The notes under the pieces were generated by a model. It saw only the letters and a program-made list of their open reading frames with translations. It was not told the DNA's origin and searched no databases. A program made the translations under genes and the position numbers. DNA of 39,772 nucleotides, from positions 1-39,772 of the forward strand of contig NZ_JBBMFK010000033.1 in assembly GCF_040096055.1 (NCBI RefSeq). The letters run 5' to 3'. The stretch is from Pseudoflavonifractor intestinihominis (GTDB lineage Bacteria > Bacillota > Clostridia > Oscillospirales > Oscillospiraceae). Below, piece after piece: positions 8,205 through 16,999 of the stretch; the stretch's first letter is position 1; each line of letters opens with the position of its first letter.

Positions 8205-9128
8205 ATGTCTTTCGACGTTTTGCAGGAGAAGATTCTGGAGAAGCATAACCCCACCGTGGCCGGTCTGGACCCCAAGCCGGAGCAGATTCCCGCCCACATT
8301 CTGGAGGGGGCCTACAAGGTCTACGGCACTGGCCTGGCCGGCGCAGCTGAGGCGGTGTGGCAGTTCAACCGGGGCCTGATCGACGCCCTGTGCGATGTGG
8401 TGCCCGCTGTGAAGCCCCAGGCCGCCTACTATGAGCGGCTGGGCTGGCGGGGCATGGAGGTCATGGAGCGCACCATCGACTACGCCCACGAGAAGGGGCT
8501 TTTTGTCATCGCGGACGTCAAGCGGGGCGACATCGGCTCCACCGCCCAGGCCTACGCCGACGGCTGGCTGGCGGGCACCAAGGTGGGGGAGGAGACCTAC
8601 AAGGTCTTTGACGCCGACTGCGTCACCCTCAACGGCTACATGGGCTCCGACACCCTGAAGCCCTTCCTGGACGCCTGCAAGGCAAACGACAAGAGCATGT
8701 TCGTGCTGGTCAAGACCTCCAATCCCGGCTCCGGCGAGCTGCAGAACGTGGCCGCCGGCGAGAGCCTGATCTACCAGCGCATGGGAGACATGGTGGAGAC
8801 TCTGGGCAAGGGCCTGGAGGGCAAGTACGGCTACACCCCTGTGGGCGCGGTCACCGGCGCCACCTGGCCCCAGGAGCTGAAGGACCTGCGGGCCCGGATG
8901 CCCCACACCTTCTTCCTGGTGCCCGGCTACGGCGCCCAGGGCGGCACCGCCGAGGACGTGCAGTACGCCTTTGACAAGAAGGGCTGCGGTGCCATCGTCA
9001 ACGCCTCCCGGTCCATCATGTGCGCCTGGCAGAAGACCGGCGGCGACGGCCACGACTTCCGGGACGCCGCCCGCGCTGCCGCCGAGGCCATGCGGGACGC
9101 CATCGGCGCCTACGTGAAGATGGGCTGA
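8205..9128 (+). CDS. pyrF: Orotidine 5'-phosphate decarboxylase (long, type 2 family)
   Basis: 307 residues, the longer mycobacterial-type OMP decarboxylase group rather than the ~240-residue Bacillus type. It decarboxylates OMP to UMP. The catalytic motif is IADVKRGDIGST, with Asp104, Lys106 and Asp109; VAGLDPKPEQ near the N-terminus and the phosphate-binding VPGYGAQGG near residue 245 fit the barrel. AGGAGG lies just before the ATG. pyrK begins 11 bases after the stop, with its ribosome binding site over the pyrF TGA, so the genes are coupled. Confidence 0.95.
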   Translation: MSFDVLQEKILEKHNPTVAGLDPKPEQIPAHILEGAYKVYGTGLAGAAEAVWQFNRGLIDALCDVVPAVKPQAAYYERLGWRGMEVMERTIDYAHEKGLFVIADVKRGDIGSTAQAYADGWLAGTKVGEETYKVFDADCVTLNGYMGSDTLKPFLDACKANDKSMFVLVKTSNPGSGELQNVAAGESLIYQRMGDMVETLGKGLEGKYGYTPVGAVTGATWPQELKDLRARMPHTFFLVPGYGAQGGTAEDVQYAFDKKGCGAIVNASRSIMCAWQKTGGDGHDFRDAARAAAEAMRDAIGAYVKMG

Positions 9129-9139
9129 GGTGGCAATCA

Positions 9140-9919
9140 ATGAAGGTCGAGACAAAGTGTAAAATCGTCCAGAAGGTCTGGCTCAACCCGGACACGGTCT
9201 ATATGGTGCTGGAGGCGGGCTCCATGGTGCGGGACACCTGTAAGGCCCCGGGCCAGTTCGTGCACATCAAGTGCGGCGAGGGCAGCTTCCTCCGCCGTCC
9301 CATCTCGGTGTGCTCCTGCATGGAGGATGAGCCGGAGGACACCGTGGCCATCGTCTTTGAGCGGCGTGGCACCGGCACCGACTGGCTGGCCCAGCGGGAG
9401 TGCGGGGAGTACCTGGACGTGCTGGGCTTCCTGGGCAACGGCTTCACCATGAAGCCGGAGGGCCGCTACCTGCTGGTGGGCGGCGGCATCGGCGTGCCCC
9501 CCATGCGGGGCTGCGCCCAGTACACCATGGGCCGCTCCACCGCCATCCTGGGCTTCCGCACCGCCCAGCGGGCCATCCTGCTGGACCAGTTCAAGCAGGA
9601 GTGCGACCAGGTGCTGGTGGCCACCGACGACGGCACCATGGGCCACCACGGTTTTGTGGACGCCCTGGTCCGCCAGGTGCTTGAGAAGGATAAAGACTTT
9701 ACAGCCGTTCTGGCCTGCGGCCCCAAGCTGATGCTGCGCTCCGTCTGGAAGGTGGCGAAGGAGTTTGGTGTGCCCTGCCAGGTGTCCATGGAGGAGCGGA
9801 TGGCCTGCGGCGTGGGCGCCTGTCTGGGCTGCGCCACCCCCATGGCCGACGGCACCATGAAGCACGTCTGTAAGGACGGCCCCATTTTCCCTGCGGAGGA
9901 GGTGGACTGGAATGCCTGA
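9140..9919 (+). CDS. pyrK: Dihydroorotate dehydrogenase electron transfer subunit (PyrK)
   Basis: 259 residues from ATG 9140. GAGGTGG at 9126-9132 sets the start; a longer in-frame ATG at 9020 lies inside pyrF. It is a ferredoxin-reductase-like protein with an FAD-binding RRPIS motif (53-56), a nucleotide-binding GGGIGVPP (114-121) and a C-terminal [2Fe-2S] site with Cys223, Cys228, Cys231 and Cys244. PyrK pairs with class 1B PyrD to pass electrons from dihydroorotate to NAD+. Its last codons overlap the pyrD start by 8 bases, consistent with a 1:1 complex. Confidence 0.95.
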   Translation: MKVETKCKIVQKVWLNPDTVYMVLEAGSMVRDTCKAPGQFVHIKCGEGSFLRRPISVCSCMEDEPEDTVAIVFERRGTGTDWLAQRECGEYLDVLGFLGNGFTMKPEGRYLLVGGGIGVPPMRGCAQYTMGRSTAILGFRTAQRAILLDQFKQECDQVLVATDDGTMGHHGFVDALVRQVLEKDKDFTAVLACGPKLMLRSVWKVAKEFGVPCQVSMEERMACGVGACLGCATPMADGTMKHVCKDGPIFPAEEVDWNA

Positions 9920-10934
9920 GTATAACCGCACCTGGCTGCCCCAGGCGGAGCAGTTCGCCGGCCAGTGTCCGGAAAAGCAGCCGGAGACAGACGCGCCCTG
10001 GACTCCTGCCCAGCCCATTGACGGGCTGGACATGTCGGTGACCCTGGCGGGCATGACCATGAAGAACCCCATCGTGGTGGCCTCGGGCACCTTCGGCTTT
10101 GGCCGGGAGTACGGCAAGCTGTACGACATCAGCCGCCTGGGCGGCATCTGCGTCAAGGGCCTGACCCCCGCCCGCCGGGAGGGCAATCCCGCCCCCCGCA
10201 TCGCCGAGACTCCCATGGGCATGCTCAACTCCGTGGGCCTTCAGAACCCCGGCGTGGACGCCTTCATTGCCCATGAGCTGCCCCGGCTCAAGGACATCGA
10301 CATCCGCATCATTGCCAACATCTCGGGCAACACCCCCGAGGAGTACGGCGTCATGTGCGAAAAGCTGTCCGCCGCCGGCGTGGATATGATCGAGGTCAAC
10401 ATCTCCTGTCCCAACGTGAAGGCGGGCGGCCTGGCCTACGGCACCCGGCCTGAGCTGGCCGCCGAGGTGACGGAGGAGGCCAAGAAGCATTCCACCGTCC
10501 CCGTGATGGTGAAGCTGTCCCCCAACGTGACCGATATCACGGAGATCGCCCGTGCGGTGGAGGGGGCGGGCGCCGACGCCATCTCCCTCATCAATACCAT
10601 CCGGGGCATGCGGATCGACCTGAAGACCAGGCGGCCCATCCTGAGGATGAACACCGGCGGCCTGTCCGGCCCGGCGGTGTTCCCGGTGGCGGTGCGCATG
10701 GTCTGGGAGGTTGCAAACGCCGTGAAGGTGCCTGTGCTGGGCATGGGCGGCGTGTCCAACGGCCGGGACGCGGCGGAGATGATGCTGGCAGGCGCCACGG
10801 CGGTGTCCGTGGGCGCGGCCTGCTTTGCCGACCCCTATGCGCCGGTCAAAACCGTGGATGAGCTGGCCAAAATCGCCGCGGAGCAGGGCCTGAGCCAGGT
10901 CTCCCAGCTGACCGGAGCCGTGCGGCCCTGGTAA
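9912..10934 (+). CDS. pyrD: Dihydroorotate dehydrogenase, class 1B catalytic subunit, with N-terminal extension
   Basis: 340 residues. The FMN barrel starts at about residue 40 (MSVTLAGMTMKNPIVVASG) and contains the catalytic Cys166 in NISCPNVK, followed by VKLSPNVTD and the C-terminal phosphate-binding GMGGVSNGRDA. The first ~38 residues are a proline- and Gln-rich extension absent from usual class 1B enzymes (~300 residues). The start at 9912 is supported by GAGGAGGT (9896-9903) inside the end of pyrK, whereas the internal ATG at 10032 has no ribosome binding site. It partners with PyrK. Confidence 0.95.
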   Translation: MPEYNRTWLPQAEQFAGQCPEKQPETDAPWTPAQPIDGLDMSVTLAGMTMKNPIVVASGTFGFGREYGKLYDISRLGGICVKGLTPARREGNPAPRIAETPMGMLNSVGLQNPGVDAFIAHELPRLKDIDIRIIANISGNTPEEYGVMCEKLSAAGVDMIEVNISCPNVKAGGLAYGTRPELAAEVTEEAKKHSTVPVMVKLSPNVTDITEIARAVEGAGADAISLINTIRGMRIDLKTRRPILRMNTGGLSGPAVFPVAVRMVWEVANAVKVPVLGMGGVSNGRDAAEMMLAGATAVSVGAACFADPYAPVKTVDELAKIAAEQGLSQVSQLTGAVRPW

Positions 10935-10965
10935 AGCGCCCAATCCAGAAAACAGGAGTGGTCCC

Positions 10966-12129
10966 ATGACCCGAATTTATATCGTCCGCCACGCGGAGGC
11001 GGAGGGAAATCTGTACCGCCGGGCCCACGGCTGGTACAACAGCCTGATCACCCAGCGGGGCTACCGGCAGATCGCCGCCCTGGCCCACCGCTTTGAGCAG
11101 GTCCATATCGACGCGGCGTATTCCAGCGATCTCTTCCGCACCATGACCACCGCCCGGGCCGTCTACGAGACCCATGGCCTGGAGCTGCACACCCTTCCGG
11201 CCCTGCGGGAGATCAACCTGGGGGACTGGGAGGATATGCCCTGGGGTGAGATCCTCCGCCGGGACGGGGTGCGGATGAAGCAGTTCAGCACCGCGTCACC
11301 CGACTTCCAGGCGCCGGGCGGGGAGAGCTTCGCCCAGGCAGGGGGCCGCGTGTACGGCGCGGTGATGGACATCGCCAGGGCCCATCCGGGCCAGACGGTG
11401 GCGGTGTTCTCCCACGGTACGGTGATCCGCCAGCTCCAGGGCATCATCCGGGGCATGGACCCCAGGGAGGTCCGCACCCTGGGCCACGCGGACAACACCG
11501 CCGTCACCTGCGTGGAGGTGGAGGACGGGAAGGCGCGGGTGGTGTTTGAGAACGACAACAGCCACCTGCCCGAGGAGATCTCCACCCTGGCCCACCAGAG
11601 CTGGTGGCGGCACCGGGACGGCAACGCCGCCGACCCCAACCTGTGGTTCGCGCCTCTGGATATGGAGCACGACAGCGAGCTCTACTACCAGGCCCGCAAG
11701 GAGGCGTGGATCAATATCCACGGCTCTCTGACCCACTTTGACGGGGACGGCTTTGTCCGGGAGGCGCTGGAGCAGTGCCGTCAGGACAGCCGGGCGGTGA
11801 CCGCCGCCTACCTGGGGGACGAGATGGTGGGCATCATCCAGATGGCCACGGAGCGGGACAAGGAGCAGGGCGTGGGGTACATCCCGTTCTGCTATATGCT
11901 GCCCGACCGCCGGAAGCAGGGCCTGGGGGTCCAGCTGCTGGGGGAGGCGGTGTCGGTGTACCGCCCCCTGGGCCGGGACAGGCTGCGCCTGCGCTGCGCG
12001 CCGGACAACCACATAGCCCAGCGGTTTTACAAACGCTACGGCTTCCATAAGATCGGCGAGGCCCAGGGTACCCGGGTCCCGCTGGACCTGATGGAGAAGT
12101 ACATCGGATACGAGCCCCAAAAGTTCTGA
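10966..12129 (+). CDS. Histidine phosphatase - GNAT acetyltransferase fusion protein
   Basis: 387 residues. Residues 1-200 form a phosphoglycerate-mutase-like histidine phosphatase: RHAEAEGN with nucleophile His9, Arg58, acid-type Glu82 and second catalytic His150 in FSHGTVIRQ. From about 215 to the end is a GNAT domain, with the acetyl-CoA loop RRKQGLGVQLL and the typical RFYKRYGFHKIGE near the C-terminus. Substrates are unknown. The joined domains suggest two steps on one metabolite, or dephosphorylation of an acetylated target, but this is inference. It starts 31 bases after pyrD with an AGGAG site, so it may be read through from the pyr operon. A 12-bp hairpin follows. Confidence 0.88.
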   Translation: MTRIYIVRHAEAEGNLYRRAHGWYNSLITQRGYRQIAALAHRFEQVHIDAAYSSDLFRTMTTARAVYETHGLELHTLPALREINLGDWEDMPWGEILRRDGVRMKQFSTASPDFQAPGGESFAQAGGRVYGAVMDIARAHPGQTVAVFSHGTVIRQLQGIIRGMDPREVRTLGHADNTAVTCVEVEDGKARVVFENDNSHLPEEISTLAHQSWWRHRDGNAADPNLWFAPLDMEHDSELYYQARKEAWINIHGSLTHFDGDGFVREALEQCRQDSRAVTAAYLGDEMVGIIQMATERDKEQGVGYIPFCYMLPDRRKQGLGVQLLGEAVSVYRPLGRDRLRLRCAPDNHIAQRFYKRYGFHKIGEAQGTRVPLDLMEKYIGYEPQKF

Positions 12130-12138
12130 GACCGGGGC

Positions 12139-12170
12139 GAAGCCATACGGACAAGTGCCCGTATGGCTTC
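12139..12170 (+). terminator. Hairpin terminator candidate
   Basis: 12-bp stem GAAGCCATACGG (12139-12150) with 12159-12170 and an 8-base loop. The following TGTGTTAG is poor in T, so termination may be weak. Confidence 0.55.
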
Positions 12171-12214
12171 TGTGTTAGAGGATGTAATGATATTTCACTT
12201 TACAGGAGAGAACC

Positions 12215-14230
12215 ATGAGCATTGACGCACGGCAGTTTCTGCCGGTTTCCAAACAGGATATGGCGGAGCGGGGTTGGGATTCCTACGACTTCCTGGTGAT
12301 CACCGGGGACGCCTATGTGGACCACCCCTCCTTTGGCCCGGCCATCATCTCCCGCCTGCTGGAGCACGAGGGCTACCGGGTGGCCATTCTGGCCCAGCCG
12401 GACTGGCGCAAGGCGGAGAGCTTTACAGCACTTGGCCGCCCGCGGCTGGCCGTTCTCATCTCCAGCGGCAACATCGACTCCATGGTGGCCCACTACACAG
12501 TGGCCAAACGCCGCCGCCAGGACGACGCCTATTCCCCGGGGAACAAGGCGGGCCTGCGGCCGGACCACGCGGTGGTGGTGTACGCCAACAAGGTGCGGGA
12601 GGCCTTTTGGGACATCCCGGTGGTCATCGGCGGTCTGGAGGCGTCCCTCCGCCGCTTTGCCCACTACGACTACTGGGACGACAAGGTGCGCCGCTCCGTC
12701 CTGCTGGACAGCCAGGCCGATTTGCTGGTCTACGGCATGGGTGAGACGGCCACCAAGGAGATCGCTGCCCGTCTGGCCTCCGGCACCCCCATCGGGGAGA
12801 TCACCGACGTGCGGGGTACCGCCTTCCTGGCGGAAAACCCCTCTGCCTGCGCCTACCCCATGGTGGAGGTGGCCTCCTTTGAGACGGTGGCCGGGGACAA
12901 GCGGGCCTATGCCGAGGCCAACATGACCGAGTACAAGGAGCACGACCCCATCGTGGGCCGGGCCATCCTCCAGCGCCACGGCCGGGACCTGCTGGTGGTC
13001 AACCCGCCCGCCATGCCCCTCACCACCGAGGAGCTGGACCTGGTGGCCGAGCTGCCCTACGTCCGGGAGCCCCACCCCATGTACGACAGCATGGGCGGCG
13101 TGCCCGCCATTGAGGAGGTCCGGTTCTCGGTGGCCCACAACCGGGGCTGCTTCGGCGCCTGCAACTTCTGCTCCCTGGCCTTCCACCAGGGCCGGATCAT
13201 CTCCTCCCGTAGCCATGAGAGCGTCATCCGGGAGGTGACCGCCCTGACCAAGCACCCCGGGTTCAAGGGGTATATCCACGACGTGGGCGGCCCCACCGCC
13301 AACTTCCGCCGCCCCGCCTGCAAGAAGCAGATGAAGGCCGGCCTGTGCAAGAACCGGGCCTGCCTGTCTCCGGAGGCCTGCCCCAACCTGGACGCGGACC
13401 ACACCGACTACCTCATGCTCTTGCGGAAGCTGCGGGAGATCCCCGGTGTGAAGAAGATCTTCATCCGGTCCGGCATCCGCTTTGACTACATGATGAAGGA
13501 CAAGAGCGGCGAGTTCTTCGCCGACCTGGTGAAATACCACGTCTCCGGCCAGCTGAAGGTGGCGCCGGAGCACTGTGTCAACTCAGTGCTGGACTACATG
13601 GGCAAGCCCCATATTGAGGTCTACGAAAAGTTCCGCCAGAAGTATGAGCGGCTCAACCAGAAGTACGGCAAGGAGCAGTATCTGGTGCCCTACCTCATGT
13701 CCTCCCACCCGGGCTGCACCCTGGAGGACGCGGTGAAGCTGGCCGAGTGGCTCAACAAGTCGGGCCGTCAGCCCGAGCAGGTTCAGGACTTCTATCCCAC
13801 CCCCGGCACTCTGTCTACCTGCATGTATCACACCGGCATTGACCCCCGCACCATGCAGCCGGTCTTTGTGCCCACCAACCCCCATGACAAGGCCATGCAG
13901 CGGGCCCTCATGCAGTGGAAGCGGCCGGAGAAGCGGCCTCTGGTACTGGAGGCCCTCCACCGGGCCCACCGGGAGGACCTGATCGGCTTTGGAAAGCACT
14001 GTCTGGTGCGGCCCAACGGCCCCCAGGGCGGCCAGAGCCACGCCAATGGTCCGGAGCGGGACAAAAGCCAGAAGGGCGGCAAGCCCCGGAAGCGTCCTGA
14101 GGAGAAGCTGAAGCAGGCGGGCAAGCGGGTGGAGCACAATACGCCCACGCCCTCCCGCAAGGCGGGCTGGGCCAAACCCAAGGCCAAGAAGAATGCCAAG
14201 CCCAACCAGGGCAGGCGGGGGAGAGGGTAA
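12215..14230 (+). CDS. YgiQ family radical SAM protein (UPF0313)
   Basis: 671 residues. An N-terminal domain (VITGDAYVDHPSFG, about 1-290) precedes a radical SAM core with the Cys312-x3-Cys316-x2-Cys319 cluster in NRGCFGACNFCSLAFH. The rest matches the YgiQ family, including HCVNSVLDYMGKP and DFYPTPGT. The last ~80 residues are a Lys/Arg/Pro-rich disordered tail, which could bind nucleic acid. The reaction is not established for the family. AGGAGA just upstream sets the ATG. The next gene starts 4 bases after the stop. Confidence 0.93.
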   Translation: MSIDARQFLPVSKQDMAERGWDSYDFLVITGDAYVDHPSFGPAIISRLLEHEGYRVAILAQPDWRKAESFTALGRPRLAVLISSGNIDSMVAHYTVAKRRRQDDAYSPGNKAGLRPDHAVVVYANKVREAFWDIPVVIGGLEASLRRFAHYDYWDDKVRRSVLLDSQADLLVYGMGETATKEIAARLASGTPIGEITDVRGTAFLAENPSACAYPMVEVASFETVAGDKRAYAEANMTEYKEHDPIVGRAILQRHGRDLLVVNPPAMPLTTEELDLVAELPYVREPHPMYDSMGGVPAIEEVRFSVAHNRGCFGACNFCSLAFHQGRIISSRSHESVIREVTALTKHPGFKGYIHDVGGPTANFRRPACKKQMKAGLCKNRACLSPEACPNLDADHTDYLMLLRKLREIPGVKKIFIRSGIRFDYMMKDKSGEFFADLVKYHVSGQLKVAPEHCVNSVLDYMGKPHIEVYEKFRQKYERLNQKYGKEQYLVPYLMSSHPGCTLEDAVKLAEWLNKSGRQPEQVQDFYPTPGTLSTCMYHTGIDPRTMQPVFVPTNPHDKAMQRALMQWKRPEKRPLVLEALHRAHREDLIGFGKHCLVRPNGPQGGQSHANGPERDKSQKGGKPRKRPEEKLKQAGKRVEHNTPTPSRKAGWAKPKAKKNAKPNQGRRGRG

Positions 14231-14234
14231 GCTC

Positions 14235-14813
14235 ATGGCGGACGTACCCCGAAATGAGGACGCGCCCCAGCCGCTGACCCTGACCTACACCTGGGACCGG
14301 GACACGCTGGCCCAGGCCCTGGAGCAGGTCAACCTGCACCGGGCCAGGAGTCTGCTCTACTGGCGGCCCACCACGGTGCTGATGGCGGTGTGCGGGGTGC
14401 TGTTCCTGGTACTGGCCGTTCTCCGGGTGCCCCACATGGTGCGCTGGCCGGAGCTGGTCAATGTGCCGGAGGTGTCCGCTCTTATCGTCCCGCTGGCGGC
14501 AGGGCTGGCCCTGAGCACAGTCTGGCTGCCGTTGCTGCGGCCCTTTGTCCGCGCCCGGGTGGCCCTAGAGCTGGAACAGGGGACCTGTGCCTGTCTCCTG
14601 GAGGGGCGGCAGACCGTCCGCCTCTCACCGGAGGGCCTGGCGTACTGCCACGGCGCAGCCTGTGACCTGACGCCGTGGCGGCAGGTGCGGGCCGTCTGGC
14701 GCACCGGCGGGACTGTGGCGGTCTACCTCCGGGACGGCGGCTTCCGTCTCATCCGCTGCGACTCCTCCGCCCGGGCGGTGGAGCAGTGCCTGCGGCAATA
14801 TATTGGGAAATAG
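14235..14813 (+). CDS. YcxB-like membrane protein
   Basis: 192 residues from ATG 14235; a longer in-frame start at 14193 lies inside the YgiQ gene. There are two hydrophobic segments at about 45-65 and 82-102 (VLMAVCGVLFLVLAV and ALIVPLAAGLALST), then a cytoplasmic domain of about 85 residues containing LSPEGLAYCHGAACDLTPW and WRTGGTVAVYLRDGGF. This matches the YcxB-type architecture. Function unknown. It is probably cotranscribed with the YgiQ gene and is followed by a strong terminator. Confidence 0.7.
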   Translation: MADVPRNEDAPQPLTLTYTWDRDTLAQALEQVNLHRARSLLYWRPTTVLMAVCGVLFLVLAVLRVPHMVRWPELVNVPEVSALIVPLAAGLALSTVWLPLLRPFVRARVALELEQGTCACLLEGRQTVRLSPEGLAYCHGAACDLTPWRQVRAVWRTGGTVAVYLRDGGFRLIRCDSSARAVEQCLRQYIGK

Positions 14814-14814
14814 G

Positions 14815-14845
14815 AAACGCCCTCTGCCAAGCAGAGGGCGTTTTT
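14815..14845. terminator. Bidirectional intrinsic terminator between convergent genes
   Basis: Perfect 13-bp stem AAACGCCCTCTGC (14815-14827) with 14831-14843, loop CAA, and TTTTT at 14841-14845 on the plus strand. It separates the forward YcxB-like gene from the reverse vanT gene, which ends at 14846. Confidence 0.9.
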
Positions 14846-16999
14846 CTATGGAATCAGGACCCGGGTGACCCGTTCTCCCAGCCGGGAGAGCAGCTCGTTG
14901 GTGATGGTACCGGCGGCCTGGGCCACCTCTTCGGCGGTGAGGACCTGTTCGCCGTCCCGGCCTATGAGGGTGACGGTGTCCCCCTCACGGGCCTCCGGGA
15001 TACCGGTTACGTCCACCAGCAGCTGGTCCATGCAAATCAGCCCCGCTACCGGGGCGAATTTGCCCCGGATAAGCACCCTGCCCCTGCCGTTGGACAGGCT
15101 GCGGGGGTACCCGTCGGCGTAGCCGATGGTGACCGCTGCCACCCGGGCGGGGCTGGAAGGGGCAAAGGCGCCGTCGTATCCGGCGCAGTCCCCGGGCGAC
15201 AGGGCGTGGATGCGGGCGATCTTCGCCCGGAGGGACAGGACAGGCCGCAGGTCGGGCGGGGTACCCACCTGTTCGTCTGGGCGGCTCAGTACGCCGTACA
15301 GGGCGATGCCAGGCCGGGCGTAGGCCATGCCGGACTGAGGAGGGTAGTTGAGCAGGCCGTAGCTGCTCAGGGCGTGGAGGGCCAGCGGCCCATAACCGGC
15401 GGCCGTGACCAGCTCCGCCGCCTGGCGGAAGCGGCCCAACTGCTCCTGGGTGTGCCGGACCGCGTCAGGTGCGAGAGACTCGGAGAAGGCCAAGTGAGTG
15501 AACAGCCCTGTGACCCGGAGCCGTTTCAGGCCGCAGGCGGTCAGCAGACTGTCCCCGCCGTCCCAGGAGAACCCAAGCCGGTGCATGCCGGTATCAATGG
15601 CCAGATGGACCTTCACCCTGCAGCCTGAATCGTTCAGCGCCCGGGCATACGCAGGGCCCACCACCGCCTGGGTCAGCCGCCAGCGGGCGAGGGTCCGGGA
15701 CTGCTCCGGCGGCGTCCAGCCCAGAATCAGGATTTCTCCCTTGATCCCGGCTCTGCGGAGGCGGATGCCCTCTGCCAACGTGGCCACCGCGAAGGCTTTC
15801 ACGCCGTTTTCCATGCAGACCCGGGCGGTAAGAACATCCCCGTGGCCGTAGGCGTTGGCCTTCACCACCGCCATCAGTTCACAGCCAGAGGGGAGCAGCT
15901 TCGTCAGCCGGCCGATGTTGTGGGCCAGGGCGGAGCGGTCGATCTCCGCCCTGGCCCGGAGGGCAGGCGGAGAGCTTTGCACGCGTCCCCGCCGCTGCCG
16001 CCAGAGGGCAAAGGGGAGAGCGGCCAGCAGGGAGGCGGTGGCAACGGCCAGATAGTGGAGCAGGCTGCTGCCCAGCAGGAAGCCGTCCTGAGACAGGAGG
16101 CCCAGAGCCTTGGCTCCGCCCCGCACTGCCACGATACAGAGGGGATGGAGCACGTAGACCGCCGTGGACGCTGTACGAATAGCTGAAAAGCTATTGAGCT
16201 TTACAGAACAGAGCAGCCGCATCAGGGGCCAGATGCACAGGGGCAGGGCCAGATACATGCTGTCGTGCCGGGCAGAGCCCAGCTGGGCCACCAGTTCTCC
16301 CTCCGCCATCAGCAGGGCCAGCCCGCCGCAGAGCAGTGCGCAATACTGGCGGCCGGCCAGGCGGGGCGGGTGCTCCCGCAGGAGCACGCCCAGCAGAAGG
16401 AACAGGGGAGCGAGAAACAGGCCGTTTCTGGTGTAGTCGAAGCAGGAGAAGAGAAGGCCGTAAAAGGCGCTCAGGGGCGCCAGGACGGCGGAGAGGCCGT
16501 AATAGCTGTCGCCCAGCAGCCCGACCAGATAGAGCAGTCCGCAGACGGCCAGGGTGCCCCGCTCTCCCAGTCGCCGGAGCAGGAGGAATACGATGACAGC
16601 GCCCAGCACAGCGGCGGGGAAGTACCAGAGGTGGTAGAAGGGGCCGTTGAACACCAGGTCGGCGGCCAGGGAGAGGGGCGTGCAGCCGCGGAAGTAACCG
16701 TTGCGGGCCATGAGGGGCAGGTAGACCAGGATGGAAATGCCGTAAAGTAATAATACTTTGCAGCAAAAACGCCGCAGACCGCGCCACCCCTTCTGCACCC
16801 CGGAGGCCAGGAAAAATCCGCTGACCGCCAAAAAGAAGGGGACGGCCAGCCTGGCGAGAATGTCGGTGATGAGGTAGTTGGCCTGACTGCTGACGGTGAG
16901 CAGAGGGCCGGTGTGGACGGCCACCACCAGCAGGGCGGCGGGGATGCGGAACAGGTCCAGGCCCCCGTACTGTGCCGGGGATTTCCCTGAGGCGTTCAC
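14846..16999 (-). CDS. vanT: VanT-type membrane-bound serine/alanine racemase
   Basis: 717 residues from GTG 16999, which overlaps the vanXY stop (GTGA); GGAGGG lies 7 bases upstream. Residues ~10-340 are a ten-helix acyltransferase-3-like membrane domain. Residues ~350-717 are an alanine-racemase domain with PLP lysine Lys380 in VVKANAYGHG, LHALSSYG, and GYADGYPRS near the second catalytic region. This two-part design is that of VanT, which makes D-Ser for D-Ala-D-Ser peptidoglycan ends; the membrane part is thought to import L-Ser. Last gene of the vanG-vanXY-vanT cluster. Ser over Ala preference cannot be proven from sequence. Confidence 0.93.
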   Translation of the reverse strand: MNASGKSPAQYGGLDLFRIPAALLVVAVHTGPLLTVSSQANYLITDILARLAVPFFLAVSGFFLASGVQKGWRGLRRFCCKVLLLYGISILVYLPLMARNGYFRGCTPLSLAADLVFNGPFYHLWYFPAAVLGAVIVFLLLRRLGERGTLAVCGLLYLVGLLGDSYYGLSAVLAPLSAFYGLLFSCFDYTRNGLFLAPLFLLLGVLLREHPPRLAGRQYCALLCGGLALLMAEGELVAQLGSARHDSMYLALPLCIWPLMRLLCSVKLNSFSAIRTASTAVYVLHPLCIVAVRGGAKALGLLSQDGFLLGSSLLHYLAVATASLLAALPFALWRQRRGRVQSSPPALRARAEIDRSALAHNIGRLTKLLPSGCELMAVVKANAYGHGDVLTARVCMENGVKAFAVATLAEGIRLRRAGIKGEILILGWTPPEQSRTLARWRLTQAVVGPAYARALNDSGCRVKVHLAIDTGMHRLGFSWDGGDSLLTACGLKRLRVTGLFTHLAFSESLAPDAVRHTQEQLGRFRQAAELVTAAGYGPLALHALSSYGLLNYPPQSGMAYARPGIALYGVLSRPDEQVGTPPDLRPVLSLRAKIARIHALSPGDCAGYDGAFAPSSPARVAAVTIGYADGYPRSLSNGRGRVLIRGKFAPVAGLICMDQLLVDVTGIPEAREGDTVTLIGRDGEQVLTAEEVAQAAGTITNELLSRLGERVTRVLIP

